The notes beneath the pieces are model-generated. The model saw only the letters and a list, made by a program, of their open reading frames with translations. It ran no database searches and had not been told where the DNA came from. 64,000 nucleotides of DNA, from contig NZ_JNJA01000006.1 of the NCBI RefSeq assembly GCF_000702665.1, positions 124,001-188,000 on the forward strand. Reading direction: 5' to 3'. The DNA comes from Solidesulfovibrio alcoholivorans DSM 5433 (GTDB lineage: Bacteria; Desulfobacterota; Desulfovibrionia; Desulfovibrionales; Desulfovibrionaceae). Numbering within the stretch: position 1 is the first letter of the stretch; every line of letters starts with the position of its first letter. The position numbers and the translations under genes are program-made. Of this stretch, positions 9,089 through 16,820 are shown one piece after another.

Positions 9089-10480
9089 ATGCATTCTGCG
9101 CGAGATGCTCTGCGGAATATTTTCCCCTCCTCCCGCGACGCCACAGCTGTCGGTTCCTCATTGCTCTACGCCATCATCGCCCTGACGACCCTCTCCGCCA
9201 TCGCAGCCGCCGCCGCGACCCTCGTCTCCACGACAAGCCAGACCTCCATTACCAGCGCTGACGCACTGCGCGCCCGCTACCTCGCCCTCTCCGGGCTCAA
9301 TCTCTGGAACCCCGACACCACAGGCTCCTTCACCCTCGGCAACGACATCATCCTGCTCGCCCAATCCGGCCCCGACGCCGCAGGCGGCTACGCCGTCACC
9401 AGCACAGGCGTCGTGCGCCCAGGCACAGCCGGCGAAACCCGAAGCACCCTCACCGCCACGCGCGGCGGCTCCGGCGTCACCATCACCTTCGAAGACGACA
9501 TCGACCACTTCAAAACCCCCGTGGTCGGCAAGACCGGAAACAGCGCCGGCACAGGCCATGTCTACGGCTCGGACGCCGACACCAACGCTCCGGCAACGCT
9601 CACCGTCAGCGAATGGACCAGCCTGTGGACGCAAAACGTCTCCCGCTACGCCGGCGGCTGGGTGCGCCTGGGCTGCGGCGAATCCCAAACCACGGGAGCG
9701 GTCTGGTACACGGGAACCAAAGGAGCCTGCACCGCCGGAAGCTGCGCGCTCGGCACCGGGTTTCGCGCCTATTTCCGGTTCGCGTTTTCCGATTACGACG
9801 ACGACGCGCAATCCAAAGCCCACGGCGACGGCTTCACCTTCACCATCGCCACGGCCGCAAACGATCCCGCAACCGCCGCAGGCGGCGCGGCCTCGGGCGG
9901 CTGCGGCGAATACCTGGGCTACGCCGGACCAGGGCCGAGCGGAAAAGGCATAGCACCCCCAAAAATGGCCGTGGAAATCGACACCTACCCCAATCGCGGA
10001 CACGCCTCCCCCGAAAACGCCAACTCCCGCCGCGACGGCAGCAACGCCAACCACGTCGCCGTGGTCTATTGGGGCGACACGGCCACCTCCTACGACGACA
10101 ACGTCCACGGCCTCGGCTCCGTACCGCAAAACCCGTTGGTGACTTCGACCGGCTATGCGGAAAAGACCGTGGCCCGCGGCCAGCCCCAATGGCTGGAAGA
10201 CGGCGAGGACCACGGCCTGCGCCTGGAACTGCAACGCGTGGAATCACATGGTGAAAACGTCTACACCCTCAAGGTCTGGGTCGATCCCGCCGGCACAGGC
10301 AAAGACGATGTGAGCGCGGACTACGCCGCCGAAACACCCTTGGTCGTCTCCTCGGTTGCCCTCGCGTCGGCGGACAACGCCGGACTCGCCGCCGTGCGCT
10401 TCGGCTTCACCGAAGCCACGAGCGCCGGGATAAACCAGGATGTGGCCATACACGATTTCGCCCTGCGCTTCCGGGAATAG
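9089..10480 (+). CDS. PilX-like pseudopilin with L-type (legume-type) lectin domain
   Basis: 463 residues from ATG 9089; an in-frame TTG at 9059 is possible. N-terminal GSSLLYAIIALTTLSAIAAAAATLV and the helix ADALRARYLALSGLNLW mirror the preceding gene. The body reads as a concanavalin-A-like lectin: HGDGFTFTI (245-252), a GGCGEYLGYAG turn, then MAVEIDTYPN (293-302), D316 and NHVAVVYWG (321-329), and a late strand LRLELQRVE (377). E296, D298, N302, D316 and H322 occupy the positions that bind Mn/Ca in legume lectins (family knowledge). A carbohydrate-binding pilus or pseudopilus subunit is inferred. The gene is very GC-rich directly after an AT-rich one. Confidence 0.82.
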   Translation: MHSARDALRNIFPSSRDATAVGSSLLYAIIALTTLSAIAAAAATLVSTTSQTSITSADALRARYLALSGLNLWNPDTTGSFTLGNDIILLAQSGPDAAGGYAVTSTGVVRPGTAGETRSTLTATRGGSGVTITFEDDIDHFKTPVVGKTGNSAGTGHVYGSDADTNAPATLTVSEWTSLWTQNVSRYAGGWVRLGCGESQTTGAVWYTGTKGACTAGSCALGTGFRAYFRFAFSDYDDDAQSKAHGDGFTFTIATAANDPATAAGGAASGGCGEYLGYAGPGPSGKGIAPPKMAVEIDTYPNRGHASPENANSRRDGSNANHVAVVYWGDTATSYDDNVHGLGSVPQNPLVTSTGYAEKTVARGQPQWLEDGEDHGLRLELQRVESHGENVYTLKVWVDPAGTGKDDVSADYAAETPLVVSSVALASADNAGLAAVRFGFTEATSAGINQDVAIHDFALRFRE

Positions 10481-10523
10481 CGGCGCGGTTGCAAATTCCG
10501 CGCGCGCAAAGCACACTGGCCCC

Positions 10524-11075
10524 ATGCGCCCCCTGGTCCCCTTCCTCCTGCTCGCCGCAACGCTCGCCGCGCCACCCGCACAGGCGGACACCATCTACCA
10601 GTTCCGCGACGCCAAAGGCAGCATCCACCTCAGCAACAAGAAACTCGACGACAACTACCAGCCCTTCGACTACATGCGCCTGCCCGCCGGCACGGACGCG
10701 AACAAGGTCGTGCCGTTCATCCGCTACTACTGCCGTCGCCACGGCATGGACCCCAACCTCGTGCGGGCCATGGTCGAAGTGGAATCCGGCTTCGAAACCA
10801 AGGCCGTCTCGCCCAAGGGCGCGGCCGGACTCATGCAGATCATGCCCGGCACGGGCAAAGGCCTGGGGCTCGTCGACGCCTTCGACGGCGCGACCAACCT
10901 GGAAGCCGGTATCCGCTACATGCGCTCGCTGCTCGACGCCTACGGCGACGTGCGCCTCGCCCTGGCCGCCTACAACGCCGGCCCCGGCCGCGTGCCCAAA
11001 GGCGGCCCCATCCCCGATATTCCCGAAACCCGCGACTACGTGGCCAAGGTCATGGCCCGCGCCGGCATCCGATAG
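10524..11075 (+). CDS. Periplasmic lytic transglycosylase (SLT, family 1)
   Basis: 183 residues with a cleavable signal peptide (MRPLVPFLLLAATLAAPPAQA). A short DUF4124-like strand motif (IYQFRDAKGSIHLSN) precedes the SLT domain, whose catalytic Glu is E87 in VEVESGFETKAVSPKGAAGLMQIMPGT-type sequence; the AAYNAGPGRVP motif follows. It cleaves the MurNAc-GlcNAc bond of peptidoglycan with anhydro product (family knowledge). Small specialised SLTs of this type often accompany envelope-spanning machines, so it may serve the pilus locus upstream. ATG 10524 is preferred because it opens the signal peptide. Confidence 0.92.
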   Translation: MRPLVPFLLLAATLAAPPAQADTIYQFRDAKGSIHLSNKKLDDNYQPFDYMRLPAGTDANKVVPFIRYYCRRHGMDPNLVRAMVEVESGFETKAVSPKGAAGLMQIMPGTGKGLGLVDAFDGATNLEAGIRYMRSLLDAYGDVRLALAAYNAGPGRVPKGGPIPDIPETRDYVAKVMARAGIR

Positions 11076-11196
11076 CGCCACTCCCGCCTTGACCTCGCGC
11101 CCGGTTTGGGCGAGCACGGAAAATCCGGGAGCGGATGGGGTCCGCGTTCCCGTAAACGCGGCCGCGACTCGCGGCCACCCAAGGAGGACGGCTCAT

Positions 11197-11538
11197 ATGA
11201 GTACCGATTGGAAGGGACTGCTTGGCGACGCCATGCAGGATTTCGGCGCGCTGGCCAAAGGCAATCCCAAGATCATGGAAGCCATACAAACGCTCGACAA
11301 GGCCGGTGCGGTCCACGGCGCGCTCGACGCCAAGACCAGGGAACTGATCGCCCTGGCCGTCGCCTCGACCACGCGCTGCGACACCTGCATCGCCGTGCAC
11401 GCCAAAGGCGCGGTCGAAGCCGGAGCCACGCGCGAGGAACTGCTCGAAGCCCTGGGCGTGGCCGTCGGCCTCAACGCCGGCGCGGCCTTCGTCTACTCCT
11501 CCCACGTCCTGAGCGCCTTCGACGCCATGGGCAAATAA
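11197..11538 (+). CDS. AhpD-like carboxymuconolactone decarboxylase family protein
   Basis: 113 residues, starting after a strong AAGGAGGA. The CMD/AhpD domain fills the protein and carries the redox motif C61-DT-C64 with H68 (CDTCIAVH). AhpD-type proteins use this pair for thiol peroxidase or disulfide chemistry. The GAVEAGATREELLEAL helix and the C-terminal GAAFVYSSHVLSAF are typical. No peroxiredoxin is adjacent; the AhpC-type gene at 51.1 kb is far away. Confidence 0.9.
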   Translation: MSTDWKGLLGDAMQDFGALAKGNPKIMEAIQTLDKAGAVHGALDAKTRELIALAVASTTRCDTCIAVHAKGAVEAGATREELLEALGVAVGLNAGAAFVYSSHVLSAFDAMGK

Positions 11539-11653
11539 CGTCTCCCCCGCGGCGGGGCCGAACGCCCCGCCGCCATGGACAAAACCGGCGGAACATGATT
11601 TTGTCGCCCCCGGTCCGGGGCTTGCTCCGGGCGTGAGAACCCGGAGGCGAAAA

Positions 11654-12130
11654 ATGGCGCTCAAGACGGCGTCGGCACTGCTGGTCATGACCTTCCTGCT
11701 CGGCGGCTGCGGCATGTTCGCCGCCAAGCCCCAGGCGTCCCGGAGTGCGCCCGCGGCCATGCCCCTGACCGCGGACAACGTGGACCACGTCCGTGACGCC
11801 GTGACCAAGGCCAAAGCCTCCCAGGCCAAACCGCTGGCCCCCGAAGAATACCAGGCCTACGCCCGGCGCGTGTACGTCGCCTCCTGGAGCGGCGAGCATT
11901 CCGCCGCCGCCACCACCGACGCCGCGCTGGCCCTGGCCAAGGCCGGCAATGACCCGGCCCGGCAATACCTCACGATCATGGTCTACGACATCCAGCTCCT
12001 CTCGGCCATGGAGGCCGCCAGCCTCTCGCCGGAAGACTGGCGCGCCGTCTACGTCGGCTCGGGCATCATGACCGATGCCGCCTTCACCGGCTACATGGCC
12101 ATGAGCCGCGCCGGCAAGGTCGTGCCCTGA
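11654..12130 (+). CDS. Lipoprotein of unknown function
   Basis: 158 residues. MALKTASALLVMTFLLGGC is a lipoprotein signal with the cysteine at 19. The mature part is helical, with TADNVDHVRDAVTKAKASQ and ALALAKAGNDPARQYLTIMVYDIQL, and no domain I recognise. GGAGG lies upstream of ATG 11654. It is followed after 19 nt by a membrane gene, so co-transcription is likely. The residue after the lipid Cys is Gly, which under the E. coli rule predicts outer-membrane sorting. Confidence 0.8.
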   Translation: MALKTASALLVMTFLLGGCGMFAAKPQASRSAPAAMPLTADNVDHVRDAVTKAKASQAKPLAPEEYQAYARRVYVASWSGEHSAAATTDAALALAKAGNDPARQYLTIMVYDIQLLSAMEAASLSPEDWRAVYVGSGIMTDAAFTGYMAMSRAGKVVP

Positions 12131-12149
12131 GCCCGCAGGCCCCCGCGAC

Positions 12150-13112
12150 ATGAGCCTTTCCCTCGCCAGCCTGCCGCGCGCCGCGCGCGCCGTGGCCATT
12201 GACGCCGCAAAAATCTGCCTGGACCTGTTCAAGGTCATGGTGCCGATCCTGATTGGCGTCAAAATCCTCAAGGAACTCGGCTGGATCGTCTATCTGGCCA
12301 AGCCGCTCGCGCCGCTGATGGGCTTGGTCGGCCTGCCGCCGGAATGCGGCCTGACCTGGGCCACGGCCATCGCCAACAACCTCTACGCCGCACTGGCCGT
12401 GCACGCCGCACTCGTGCCCTCCATGCCGCCCCTGTCCATGGCCCAGGCCACGGTCGTCGCCACGATGATGCTCATTGCCCACAATATCTTCGTGGAAGGG
12501 GCCATCGCCAAAAAATGCGGCGTGGGTTTCTGGGGGCAGGCGGCGCTACGCCTTTCCGGCGCGCTGGCCTGCGGCATGTTGCTCCACGCCGTTTTTTCGG
12601 GGTTCGGCTTGCTCGCCGCGCCCGCGCCGCTGCTCTTCGCCCCGTCCCAGGGCGAGGAGGGGCTTGCAACCTGGGCCTTCGGGGAAATCAAGAATCTTGG
12701 CATGATCTACCTCGTCATCGCCTCCCTGGTCGGGCTCATGCGCGTTCTGGACAAGCTCGGCGTGACGCGACTTTTCGAGACCGCATTGCTGCCTTTTCTG
12801 CACCTCATGGGCATCGGCCGCGCGGCCGCGACCATCACCGTCATCGGGCTGGTCATGGGTCTGGCCTACGGCTCGGGGCTGATCCTGCTCGACATCCAGC
12901 AGGGCAAGGTGGACAGACGCGACGTCTTTTCGGCCATAAGCCTCATGAGCCTCTCGCACGCGCTGATCGAGGACACGCTCTTAATGTACTTGATCGGCGC
13001 GAGCCTGTGGGGCACATTCGTCGGGAGGCTGGCGTTTTCCCTCGCCGTGGTCGCGGTCCTGTCCCGGGTCGCGCCGGCGTTCGCCGGAAGGCCGGCCGTG
13101 GTGCGGCAATGA
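12150..13112 (+). CDS. Nucleoside-recognition/gate-domain membrane protein
   Basis: 320 residues, nearly all hydrophobic, with two gate-domain halves (PF07670-like, shared with spore maturation SpmA/B and NupC proteins): KVMVPILIGVKILKELGW in the first and AYGSGLILLDIQQGKVDRRDV in the second, with ISLMSLSHALIEDTLLM near the end. Transport or sensing of a small molecule across the inner membrane is possible, but the substrate is unknown. The stop overlaps the following start (ATGA). Confidence 0.82.
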   Translation: MSLSLASLPRAARAVAIDAAKICLDLFKVMVPILIGVKILKELGWIVYLAKPLAPLMGLVGLPPECGLTWATAIANNLYAALAVHAALVPSMPPLSMAQATVVATMMLIAHNIFVEGAIAKKCGVGFWGQAALRLSGALACGMLLHAVFSGFGLLAAPAPLLFAPSQGEEGLATWAFGEIKNLGMIYLVIASLVGLMRVLDKLGVTRLFETALLPFLHLMGIGRAAATITVIGLVMGLAYGSGLILLDIQQGKVDRRDVFSAISLMSLSHALIEDTLLMYLIGASLWGTFVGRLAFSLAVVAVLSRVAPAFAGRPAVVRQ

Positions 13113-14254
13113 GCATGAAATGGCGCCCCAGGCGGGTGTTTCTCTGGTGCGGCTACGCCCTGGTCGCGGTGGTGGTGGCCGTGGGCGTGGGCGCGGTCGT
13201 GGCCGCCTCCACCGTGGACCCGGCCTTCGAGCCGGTCGTGGCGCGGCTGGTGGCCGACGGGTTTCCCGAAGGCAAGCTGCGCAGGCTCTTTTCCCGCGCC
13301 GAAATGGTCTTCAGCCAGAAGGCCATGTCCGACAAACTGACCGCGCTTTACATGCGCAAGTACGGCCTGCGCCTGGTCGCGGACACGCAGCAGCGCCTGG
13401 CTGCGCTCGGCTGGTATCCCGGCCCGGTGGACGGCCGCCTCGACCGCATGACCAAGTGGGCCATCAAGTCCTACCAGACCGCCGTGGGCCTGGCCCCCAA
13501 TCCCGTGGCCAGCGAGGCGCTGCTCGCGGAGCTTGACAAGCGGCCCCAGCATGCCCCGGAAGGCATCACGTTTCCCGATTTCAGCGGCCAGGAAGTCCAC
13601 GACGTGGTCTTAAGCCCCGAACGGCTGGCCGAGGCCCGGGAATTCTACGCCAGAAACCGCGACGCCCTGGCCCGGGTGCGCGAGCGTTACGGCGTGCCCG
13701 AGGAATACCTCGTGGCGCTGCTGGCCGTCGAAACGCGGGTGGGGCTCTACCTCGGCGACGTGGTGGCCGTGGTCAATCTGGCGAGTCTGGTCGCGGCCGA
13801 GGACCCGGCGCGCACGGCTGCGGCGTTCGCCTACGAGCGGCCGGACGCGACGCGGCAGGCCTGGCTCGAACGCAAGGCCAAGGAAAAGGGCGAGTGGGCG
13901 TACGGCGAGCTCAAGGCGCTCTTGCGCTACGCGGACGCCCAGGGCATCGACCCGCTGTCCATGCCGGGCTCCATTTACGGGGCCATCGGCATCTGCCAGT
14001 TCATGCCTTCCAACGCCCTCAAATACGCCGTGGACGGCGACGGCGACGGCAAGGCCGACCTTTTCAACGTGGACGACGCGCTCATGAGCCTCGGCAACAT
14101 CCTGCGCGCCATGGGCTGGAAGCAGCCCATGAGCGAGGAGGCCATGCGCAAGGTGTTCTACGGCTACAATCATAGCCAGGTGTACGTGAACACGATCATG
14201 GGGGCGGCCGCGCGTTTGCGTGAGGCAGCCGCTTCTGGTACGCTCAAACCATGA
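13109..14254 (+). CDS. Lytic murein transglycosylase (MltB family, GH103) with N-proximal peptidoglycan-binding domain
   Basis: 381 residues. An N-terminal membrane anchor (VFLWCGYALVAVVVAVGVGAVVAA) is followed by a peptidoglycan-binding type 1 unit at about 85-125 (QRLAALGWYPGPVDGRLDRMT) and then the GH103 catalytic domain; E208 in LLAVETRVG is the likely catalytic Glu, and GAIGICQFMPSN (ca. 290) and DGDGDGKADLFN match the family. In most MltB proteins the binding unit is C-terminal; here it splits the N-terminal part (DPAFEPVVARLVADGF) from the catalytic core. Translation is coupled to the upstream gate-domain gene by a 4-nt overlap. Confidence 0.9.
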   Translation: MSMKWRPRRVFLWCGYALVAVVVAVGVGAVVAASTVDPAFEPVVARLVADGFPEGKLRRLFSRAEMVFSQKAMSDKLTALYMRKYGLRLVADTQQRLAALGWYPGPVDGRLDRMTKWAIKSYQTAVGLAPNPVASEALLAELDKRPQHAPEGITFPDFSGQEVHDVVLSPERLAEAREFYARNRDALARVRERYGVPEEYLVALLAVETRVGLYLGDVVAVVNLASLVAAEDPARTAAAFAYERPDATRQAWLERKAKEKGEWAYGELKALLRYADAQGIDPLSMPGSIYGAIGICQFMPSNALKYAVDGDGDGKADLFNVDDALMSLGNILRAMGWKQPMSEEAMRKVFYGYNHSQVYVNTIMGAAARLREAAASGTLKP

Positions 14255-14312
14255 CCCGTCGCCCGGTGACGCCGCCGCGTCCCGGGCGAACGCCGCTTTC
14301 GGAGGGCGCCCA

Positions 14313-15137
14313 ATGCGCACCGTCAGGCTTCGTGCCGCCGTTTTGGCCGGCTTTTGCCTCTTGCTCCTCACGGCGGCATCCGCCCCCGCGGCGACCATTC
14401 TCGTGTATCACCGCTTCGGCGACCACTCTTCCATGTCCATTTCCATGGCCGCATTCGAGGCCCAACTCGATTATCTCGAGCAGACCGGCCACAAGGTCAT
14501 CTCCATGGAGGATTTGGCGAAGTATGTGGACGAGGGGCGCAACCCGCCGGAAAAATCCGTGGTCATCGCCATCGACGACGGTTGGGCCACGGTCATGCGC
14601 GCGTTTCCGGAACTCAAGCGGCGCAACCTGCCTTTCACCCTGTTTCTGCCCATGGCCTACGTCGCCAATCCGTATTGCGGGGCCACGCTTTCCCAGGCGG
14701 ACATCGACGCGCTCAAGGCCTATCCCAAGGTGACCTTCGCCAACCATTCCTTCAGCCACTCACCGCGCCTGACCCGCGATGAGGCGTTCGCCCGCGAGGA
14801 CATCCGCAAGAGCGTGGAGCGGTTTCGCCAGGTGATCGGGCACGACACGCCGTATTTCGCCTATCCCTACGGTTCGCGCAGCGACGCCTATACGCGGATG
14901 CTCGGCGAGGCGGGGTTCAAGTACCTTTTCCATACCGGCGACGAGCCCGTCTCGGCCAAGACCAAGGCCGGAGCCATCCCGCGCATCGCCGCGCACAACC
15001 TGTCCGTGACGGTGCTGGCCTCGGTGCTGCGGGGCCACGAGGCGATGATGGCCAAGGTGCAACCGGCGAAGGAAGCTGCCGGCACGTTGCTGAGCGCCAC
15101 GCCTCCGGCCGGGACCATTCCACACAACGTGGAGTAG
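14313..15137 (+). CDS. Secreted polysaccharide deacetylase (CE4 family)
   Basis: 274 residues with signal peptide (AAVLAGFCLLLLTAASAPAA). The NodB-type fold is shown by ILVYHRFGD, the metal/catalytic pair AIDDGW, the second metal motif NHSFSHS and FAYPYGSRSDAY. GGAGGGCGCCCA precedes ATG 14313. Proteins like this remove N-acetyl groups from beta-1,4- or beta-1,6-GlcNAc polymers in the periplasm or from peptidoglycan. It follows two lytic transglycosylases, so peptidoglycan or exopolysaccharide remodelling is likely. Confidence 0.9.
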   Translation: MRTVRLRAAVLAGFCLLLLTAASAPAATILVYHRFGDHSSMSISMAAFEAQLDYLEQTGHKVISMEDLAKYVDEGRNPPEKSVVIAIDDGWATVMRAFPELKRRNLPFTLFLPMAYVANPYCGATLSQADIDALKAYPKVTFANHSFSHSPRLTRDEAFAREDIRKSVERFRQVIGHDTPYFAYPYGSRSDAYTRMLGEAGFKYLFHTGDEPVSAKTKAGAIPRIAAHNLSVTVLASVLRGHEAMMAKVQPAKEAAGTLLSATPPAGTIPHNVE

Positions 15138-15509
15138 TTTTTCCGCGCCGCGCCAACCGGCCGCAATCACGGGTGTAACCGTTCGCCTGCACGCGCGCCA
15201 TTCAGGGCTTTTTTCCATCTCCTGTGGAGCGTTTTTATCTCGGTGGCATCTGTTGGCCTTTTAGGTTCCCCTTGCATGAATGGGAAACTTTGGACTTCAT
15301 CAGTGGGAATTTGGCGGTTTTTGGCTTGCAGATCCGAAATTCTGGATAGTGTGAGCCAGGAACAGGCGTTCTTTGTGTTCTCTGGGGACTGTCGCGCCAT
15401 GGAAAGTCTGAGCGTTTACAAAGAATTTCTTTTGACATAATAGTCGTGACGACGATGTTTTTGTGTCGGTATGTGGTTAGTCAGTAGATAGCAAATCGGG
15501 GTATTGTAA
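15138..15509. other. Gene-free interval before the HAF-repeat gene
   Basis: No convincing gene. The second half becomes AT-rich; TTGACA at 15432-15437 is a possible -35 element, but the hexamer 17 nt on (ATGTTT) is a poor -10. The interval presumably holds the promoter of the gene at 15510. Confidence 0.4.
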
Positions 15510-16724
15510 ATGCATTATTCCCTGTTGTTTCCAACAGTATGGGGTGCTTGGCGCTTCTTGTTGCCGGCCAGCCTTTCGAAATGTCGATTGTGTTGGTTTG
15601 TTACCGTTTCTTTCGCGTCACTTGTGCTCTGGCCGTGTGCCATGCCTGTTCACGCTTCGGCATTGCGTTATAAGATTGTTGACCTTGGTGTTCCGGAAGG
15701 ATTTTATTGTGGCTCTATCACCGGAAGTGTTTCAAATGGTGTGATTGCGAAATCCGTTAATGATAAAGGACATGTCACGGGATATTTTAATACGTCATAC
15801 TATAATAGGCATGGTTTTATGTATGACGGATCGGTCAAGGATATCGGATATGTCGTTGATGATTATGGACAGGAAATTTTTGAACCGGTCGGCATTAATG
15901 ACAGTGATGTCATTGTCGGGGCATATGCTTTCAATACTTCTGATCGTGGTGCGCCGTTGTACGCAGCTGGGAATTTTACATTCATAAAGCAGAGTATTGT
16001 TTGTAACGGGGAGACATCCCCTGCTGTTTTTGATCCTGTTGGTATTAATAATTCCGGCCAAGTCGTCGGTAATGCATACTATTGCTACAAAGCGGAAGGG
16101 GCGTCTGCCGGCAATGTGTTGACCCGGGGTGCTCTCTATACCGATGCGACGTTGACCTATGTCGGGCCAGCCATCGGGTCGAGGGCCTTTTCCGTAAACG
16201 ACCAAGGGTCGGTCGTGGGGCAGGCCCTCGATGGAACGGGCTCGTTTGTGTACGCGGATGGGACAAACACGGTGGCGTATCCCTCGAACTCGGCTACAGC
16301 GAAGGCAATCAGTAATAATGGATATGTGGTAGGGACTTTTTCGGATCCGGATTTGACAAGCCATGCGTTTCTAAACAAAAACGGGGAACTATCCGTAATA
16401 CCATTGAGTTCTGCCTATCCGAATAAAACAGTGTCTCCTCAAAGCGTTAATGCTTCTGGTGTTGTCGCTCTGATATTGATGGGAGATGGTGCCGATATCG
16501 CAGGCGTGTATGATGGTGAAAAAACGTATGCGTTGTCGGAGCTTGTTGCAGGCGAGAATCCCTTTTCGAGCTTGAGCTCGGCTGTTTCCATCAGCGACAC
16601 GGGTTACATTACCGGTGTCGGTTATTCTTCTTCCGATGGTAACTACGTGCATTCCTATCTTGCCATCCCCGTTGTGAACAAGGCCATTCCGCAGGTCCTC
16701 GACTTGTTGTTGCTCTCGCAATAG
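15510..16724 (+). CDS. Secreted HAF-repeat protein
   Basis: 404 residues. A long N-terminal leader with a hydrophobic core (LCWFVTVSFASLVLWPCAM) precedes a predicted extracytoplasmic body of repeated units with the HAF signature of the form ...AxSVNDxGxVVGxx...AFxY: KSVNDKGHVTGYF, VGINDSDVIVGAY, VGINNSGQVVGNA, FSVNDQGSVVGQA, KAISNNGYVVGTF, SVNASGVVAL, VSISDTGYITGVG. Such repeats are seen in extracellular beta-propeller-like proteins of unknown function. I see no sorting tail beyond a short hydrophobic end (VLDLLLLSQ). The gene is more AT-rich than its surroundings and is isolated. Confidence 0.8.
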   Translation: MHYSLLFPTVWGAWRFLLPASLSKCRLCWFVTVSFASLVLWPCAMPVHASALRYKIVDLGVPEGFYCGSITGSVSNGVIAKSVNDKGHVTGYFNTSYYNRHGFMYDGSVKDIGYVVDDYGQEIFEPVGINDSDVIVGAYAFNTSDRGAPLYAAGNFTFIKQSIVCNGETSPAVFDPVGINNSGQVVGNAYYCYKAEGASAGNVLTRGALYTDATLTYVGPAIGSRAFSVNDQGSVVGQALDGTGSFVYADGTNTVAYPSNSATAKAISNNGYVVGTFSDPDLTSHAFLNKNGELSVIPLSSAYPNKTVSPQSVNASGVVALILMGDGADIAGVYDGEKTYALSELVAGENPFSSLSSAVSISDTGYITGVGYSSSDGNYVHSYLAIPVVNKAIPQVLDLLLLSQ

Positions 16725-16742
16725 TCGCCGTCTCCCCTTTAT

Positions 16743-16787
16743 CGGGGAGGTCCAGGAGGGGATCATCCCCTCCTGGCCGCCGGAGGC
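16743..16787 (+). repeat. Palindromic intergenic repeat, copy A
   Basis: A 45-bp unit containing the palindrome CCAGGAGGGGA-TCA-TCCCCTCCTGG flanked by CGGGGAGGT and CCGCCGGAGGC. It differs from the copy at 55397-55441 in only two positions. It lies between converging genes and is followed by a long pyrimidine tract (16789-16830). Confidence 0.85.
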
Positions 16788-16820
16788 ATCTTCCTCTTTC
16801 TCTCCCTTCTTCTCCTCTCC

